Assembly (NCBI GenBank): GCA_002367255.1
Contig: DFBD01000277.1
Coordinates: forward strand, 1-8,337
Direction: 5' to 3'
DNA length: 8,337 nucleotides
From: Rhodobacterales bacterium UBA3089
GTDB taxonomy: Bacteria > Pseudomonadota > Alphaproteobacteria > Rhodobacterales > Rhodobacteraceae
Below the pieces are notes generated by a model that saw only the letters and a program-made list of their open reading frames with translations, was not told the origin of the DNA and searched no databases. Below, one piece after another: positions 5,795-8,337 of the stretch (position 1 is the first letter of the stretch; the number at the start of each line of letters is the position of its first letter). The position numbers and the translations under genes were made by a program.

Positions 5795-7023
5795 GCGATT
5801 TAATCGAGGGGCTGGATCGCGCCCTTTCCGATATCCCTAATACGACGCTTGGCGTTGCTGTATCTGGTGGCGGCGATTCTGTAGCACTTCTGCATATGCT
5901 TGCCGCACGGGGCGGCGGCTTGCGGGCGGTTACCGTTGACCACGGTTTGCGCGATGAAAGCGCCGACGAGGCCGCGCAGGTGGCAAGTCTATGTGAAGAC
6001 CTCGGCATTCCACATCAGGTGTTGAAATGGCGGGATTGGGACAAGTCCGGCAACCTTCAGGACGCGGCACGCAAAGCACGGCTACGGCTGATTTCAGCTT
6101 GGGCAGCCAAGGAAAGCATTACACATGTCGCCATGGGGCATACCCTGGATGATCAAGCCGAAACGATGTTGTTGCGCCTCGCCCGTGGGTCTGGCGTAGA
6201 CGGGTTATCCGGAATGGCCGCACAGCGTGTGGATGGCCCGTTAACGTGGGTGCGCCCGTTGTTGCATGCACGGCGTGATGAATTGCGGGCGTACCTGATT
6301 AAGAACGGCGCTGGCTGGATCGACGACCCCTCGAACGACGACCCGAAATATGATCGCGTAAAGGCGCGCCAGGCCTTCGCGACTTTGGCCGGTTTAGGCA
6401 TTACGCCCGACGGTTTGGTTGCAACCGCTAACCGTATGCAAGATGCGCGAATGGCACTGGAGGCCGCGACGCAAGCGCTCGCTGACGCCTGCCTTCTAAT
6501 CACCGATGCCGGCGAGGTCCGGTTGGAAATAGCAACATTCAACGCCGCCCCTGACGAGCTGCGCTTTCGACTGTTATCTGCCACTCTGCAATGGATAAGC
6601 GGGGCACTTTATCGCCCGCGCTTTGACAGCCTTCGCGGTGTATTGTCCCGCATTGACGACAAAAACGGACAAACATTGCATGGATGCGTAATTCGTTCAC
6701 ACTCCGGCAATATTATCGTGCGAAGAGAGGTATCAAAGGTCGAACGCCCCTGCCCCTTGAATGATGTTTGGGACCATCGATGGGTGCTTACAGAACGTGG
6801 GGATGAACCCGCCAAAACCATCGCCGCATTGGGCGAGGGAGGGCTGCGGGAATGCAAGAACTGGCGCGATACAGGGCACGCACGTGAAGTGCTGCTGGCA
6901 AGCCCGGCGGTATGGAATAAGGGCCAATTAGTGGCTGCCCCCTTGGCCGGAATGGGTGATGGATGGGCAATTGAGTTAAAATATGGTAAAAAAGGTCTAC
7001 ACAAGTCCTTAATCACACGTTGA
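5791..7023 (+). CDS. tilS: tRNA(Ile)-lysidine synthase TilS
   Basis: TilS uses ATP and lysine to convert C34 of the CAU-anticodon tRNA-Ile to lysidine, which switches decoding from AUG to AUA; it is a cytoplasmic and normally essential enzyme. The 410-residue product has the PP-loop ATP motif SGGGDS at residues 25-30, VDHGLRDES at 49-57, the MGHTLDDQAETMLLRLARG segment at 115-133 and the family block WIDDPSNDDPKYDRVKARQA at 176-195. A divergent C-terminal domain follows, ending near a VWNKGQLVAAPLAG stretch. No ATG lies upstream of the PP-loop, so a TTG start is needed. TTG at 5791 overlaps the cpoB stop as TTGA and is preferred; TTG at 5785 would add two residues. No clear ribosome site is seen, which fits translational coupling to cpoB. 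Confidence 0.95.
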   Translation: MSDLIEGLDRALSDIPNTTLGVAVSGGGDSVALLHMLAARGGGLRAVTVDHGLRDESADEAAQVASLCEDLGIPHQVLKWRDWDKSGNLQDAARKARLRLISAWAAKESITHVAMGHTLDDQAETMLLRLARGSGVDGLSGMAAQRVDGPLTWVRPLLHARRDELRAYLIKNGAGWIDDPSNDDPKYDRVKARQAFATLAGLGITPDGLVATANRMQDARMALEAATQALADACLLITDAGEVRLEIATFNAAPDELRFRLLSATLQWISGALYRPRFDSLRGVLSRIDDKNGQTLHGCVIRSHSGNIIVRREVSKVERPCPLNDVWDHRWVLTERGDEPAKTIAALGEGGLRECKNWRDTGHAREVLLASPAVWNKGQLVAAPLAGMGDGWAIELKYGKKGLHKSLITR

Positions 7024-7049
7024 AAGTCGGGGCTTAGACCCTATGTTAC
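7019..7049 (+). promoter_or_regulatory. Candidate RpoH (sigma-32) heat-shock promoter for ftsH
   Basis: GTTG (7019-7022), 17 nt, then CCTATGTTAC (7040-7049) fits the heat-shock promoter pattern described for alphaproteobacteria, CTTG-N17/18-CYTATNTnnG, at all but the first and last defined bases. The TGA stop of tilS (7021-7023) lies within this -35 region. Read as a sigma-70 site, the same bases give TTGAAA-N16-TATGTT. It would leave a leader of roughly 55 nt before ftsH. FtsH is a known heat-shock protein in several proteobacteria, which supports the reading. Confidence 0.5.
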
Positions 7050-7098
7050 AAACAACAGCGCGGGCCGAGTCGTCTGCGTTAAGTAATTGAATACTTTT

Positions 7099-7103
7099 AG
7101 GAG
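7099..7103 (+). promoter_or_regulatory. Strong ribosome-binding site deciding the GTG start of ftsH
   Basis: AGGAG lies 8 nt before GTG at 7112. It is the best Shine-Dalgarno match in the window and fixes the non-ATG start. Confidence 0.8.
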
Positions 7104-7111
7104 AGCATACT

Positions 7112-8337
7112 GTGGGTAATAATAAAAACATCGCGTTTTGGGTTATTCTATTCCTGTTGATGGTCGCCTTGTTCAACATCTTCAACGGCGGACAATCCAC
7201 GACAAACGCGACACAGGTCTCGTTTTCGGAGTTCCTCGACAGTGTGGATGCAGACCAAGTTGACGCGGTAACGCTGGACGGCGAGAAGATATACATCCGC
7301 AGCGGTTCCAATAACTTTACAACAATTCAGCCACGCGACGCCGATATTCTGCCGGTTCTGCGCGACGCTGGCGTGGCGATCGAAGCCTCTGCACAAGAAC
7401 AATCCGGCTTCATGTCGATGCTAGGTGTTTGGCTGCCGTTCATCCTGCTAATCGGCGTCTGGGTGTTCTTCATGAACCGCATGCAAGGTGGCGGCAAAGG
7501 CGGCGCGATGAGCTTCGGCAAGTCTAAAGCCAAGATGCTGACCGAAAAGCAAGGCAAAGTGACCTTTGACGATGTCGCCGGTATCGACGAAGCCAAGGAA
7601 GAGCTTGAAGAAATCGTTGAATTCCTGAAAGATCCGCAAAAGTTCACCCGCCTAGGCGGCAAAATTCCGAAAGGCGCGCTGCTTGTTGGCCCTCCGGGAA
7701 CCGGTAAAACATTGCTGGCCCGCGCAATCGCTGGCGAGGCTGGTGTGCCGTTCTTCGCGATCTCGGGGTCGGATTTTGTTGAAATGTTCGTCGGCGTTGG
7801 TGCAAGCCGCGTGCGCGACATGTTTGATCAGGCCAAAAAGAACGCGCCGTGTATCGTTTTCATCGACGAGATCGACGCCGTTGGCCGTCACCGTGGCTCG
7901 GGTTACGGTGGTGGTAACGACGAACGCGAGCAGACGTTGAACCAGTTACTGGTGGAAATGGATGGTTTCGAGGCAAACGAGGGTGTGATCCTTCTGGCCG
8001 CGACCAACCGTCCTGACGTTCTGGATCCGGCCCTGCGCCGTCCCGGTCGTTTTGACCGCGAAGTACACGTATCGAACCCCGATATCAAAGGGCGCCAGAA
8101 AATTCTTAGCGTCCATGCACGCAAAGTGCCGCTTGGCCCTGACGTTGACCTACGGATCATCGCACGTGGCGCGCCAGGGATGTCTGGTGCCGATCTTGCG
8201 AACCTTGTGAACGAGGCCGCCTTGATGGCCGCACGCACAGGTAAACGCGTGGTTACGATGGAAGACTTCGAGGCCGCCAAAGACAAGATCATGATGGGCA
8301 CGGAGCGCCGCTCGATGGTTATCACGTCGGAACAGAA
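7112..8337 (+). CDS. ftsH: ATP-dependent zinc metalloprotease FtsH (3' truncated by window)
   Basis: FtsH is a hexameric inner-membrane AAA+ protease that degrades misassembled membrane proteins and short-lived regulators such as sigma-32 in E. coli. The window holds 408 codons. Membrane helices lie at about residues 7-24 and 103-121, flanking a periplasmic domain of about 75 residues. The AAA+ module follows: Walker A GPPGTGKT at 193-200, the pore-loop sequence MFVG shortly after it, Walker B IVFIDE ending at Asp252-Glu253, and the second region of homology from ATNRPD at 297 to RPGRFDR at 310-316 with its arginine fingers. The zinc-protease domain with HEXXH lies beyond the edge, so activity cannot be checked here. 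The GTG start is set by AGGAG 8 nt upstream and yields the usual short cytoplasmic N-terminus. The truncation is a window effect. Confidence 0.97.
   Translation, partial: MGNNKNIAFWVILFLLMVALFNIFNGGQSTTNATQVSFSEFLDSVDADQVDAVTLDGEKIYIRSGSNNFTTIQPRDADILPVLRDAGVAIEASAQEQSGFMSMLGVWLPFILLIGVWVFFMNRMQGGGKGGAMSFGKSKAKMLTEKQGKVTFDDVAGIDEAKEELEEIVEFLKDPQKFTRLGGKIPKGALLVGPPGTGKTLLARAIAGEAGVPFFAISGSDFVEMFVGVGASRVRDMFDQAKKNAPCIVFIDEIDAVGRHRGSGYGGGNDEREQTLNQLLVEMDGFEANEGVILLAATNRPDVLDPALRRPGRFDREVHVSNPDIKGRQKILSVHARKVPLGPDVDLRIIARGAPGMSGADLANLVNEAALMAARTGKRVVTMEDFEAAKDKIMMGTERRSMVITSEQ

Noticed and set aside
7081..7096. 5-bp AT-rich hairpin in the ftsH leader
   Set aside because: The stem is only A/T-rich pairs with one G-C and a 6-nt loop, too weak to call a terminator or riboregulator.
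7327..7821. Long - strand open frame opposite ftsH
   Set aside because: It mirrors conserved FtsH AAA+ codons. Long antisense frames are common opposite GC-rich coding sequence.

Overview
The window is a stretch of chromosomal core genome from an alphaproteobacterium, most likely a member of the Rhodobacterales (Roseobacter/Rhodobacter group). The evidence is the gene order ybgC-tolQ-tolR-tolA-tolB-pal-cpoB-tilS-ftsH, all on the + strand, together with the moderately GC-rich coding sequence, the acidic proline-rich type of TolA, and the use of TTG and GTG starts. This assignment rests on recognised gene order and protein style, not on a database search.

Layout. Positions 1-171 hold the last 56 codons of an unidentified protein ending in a membrane helix. 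The YbgC thioesterase follows after 4 nt (176-574). A 108-nt spacer (575-682) carries a weak terminator-like hairpin, a -35-like hexamer and an imperfect palindrome. Then come tolQ (683-1387), tolR (1389-1859) and tolA (1866-3017), packed with 1- and 6-nt gaps. A 49-nt AT-rich spacer with a candidate promoter leads to tolB (3067-4401). A 70-nt spacer with a perfect short hairpin leads to pal (4472-4972). cpoB (4994-5794) overlaps the start of tilS (5791-7023). An 88-nt spacer precedes ftsH (7112 to beyond the window edge) and holds a good match to an alphaproteobacterial heat-shock promoter.

How the genes work together. TolQ and TolR form the proton-driven inner-membrane motor that energises TolA. 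TolA reaches through the periplasm to TolB and to the outer-membrane lipoprotein Pal, which binds peptidoglycan; together they pull the outer membrane inward at division and keep it intact. CpoB is the periplasmic partner that links this machine to cell-wall synthesis, and YbgC is an acyl-thioesterase long associated with the cluster. TilS (modification of the AUA-decoding tRNA-Ile) and FtsH (membrane AAA+ protease) are housekeeping genes that sit downstream by conserved gene order. No functional link between these two and Tol-Pal follows from the sequence.

No mobile element, CRISPR array, tRNA or rRNA was seen, and no spacer exceeds 300 nt. I found no previously undescribed system. The observations most worth checking are the heat-shock promoter candidate overlapping the tilS stop codon, the hairpin between tolB and pal, the cysteine pairs in Pal and CpoB, and the lysine-poor TolA linker.
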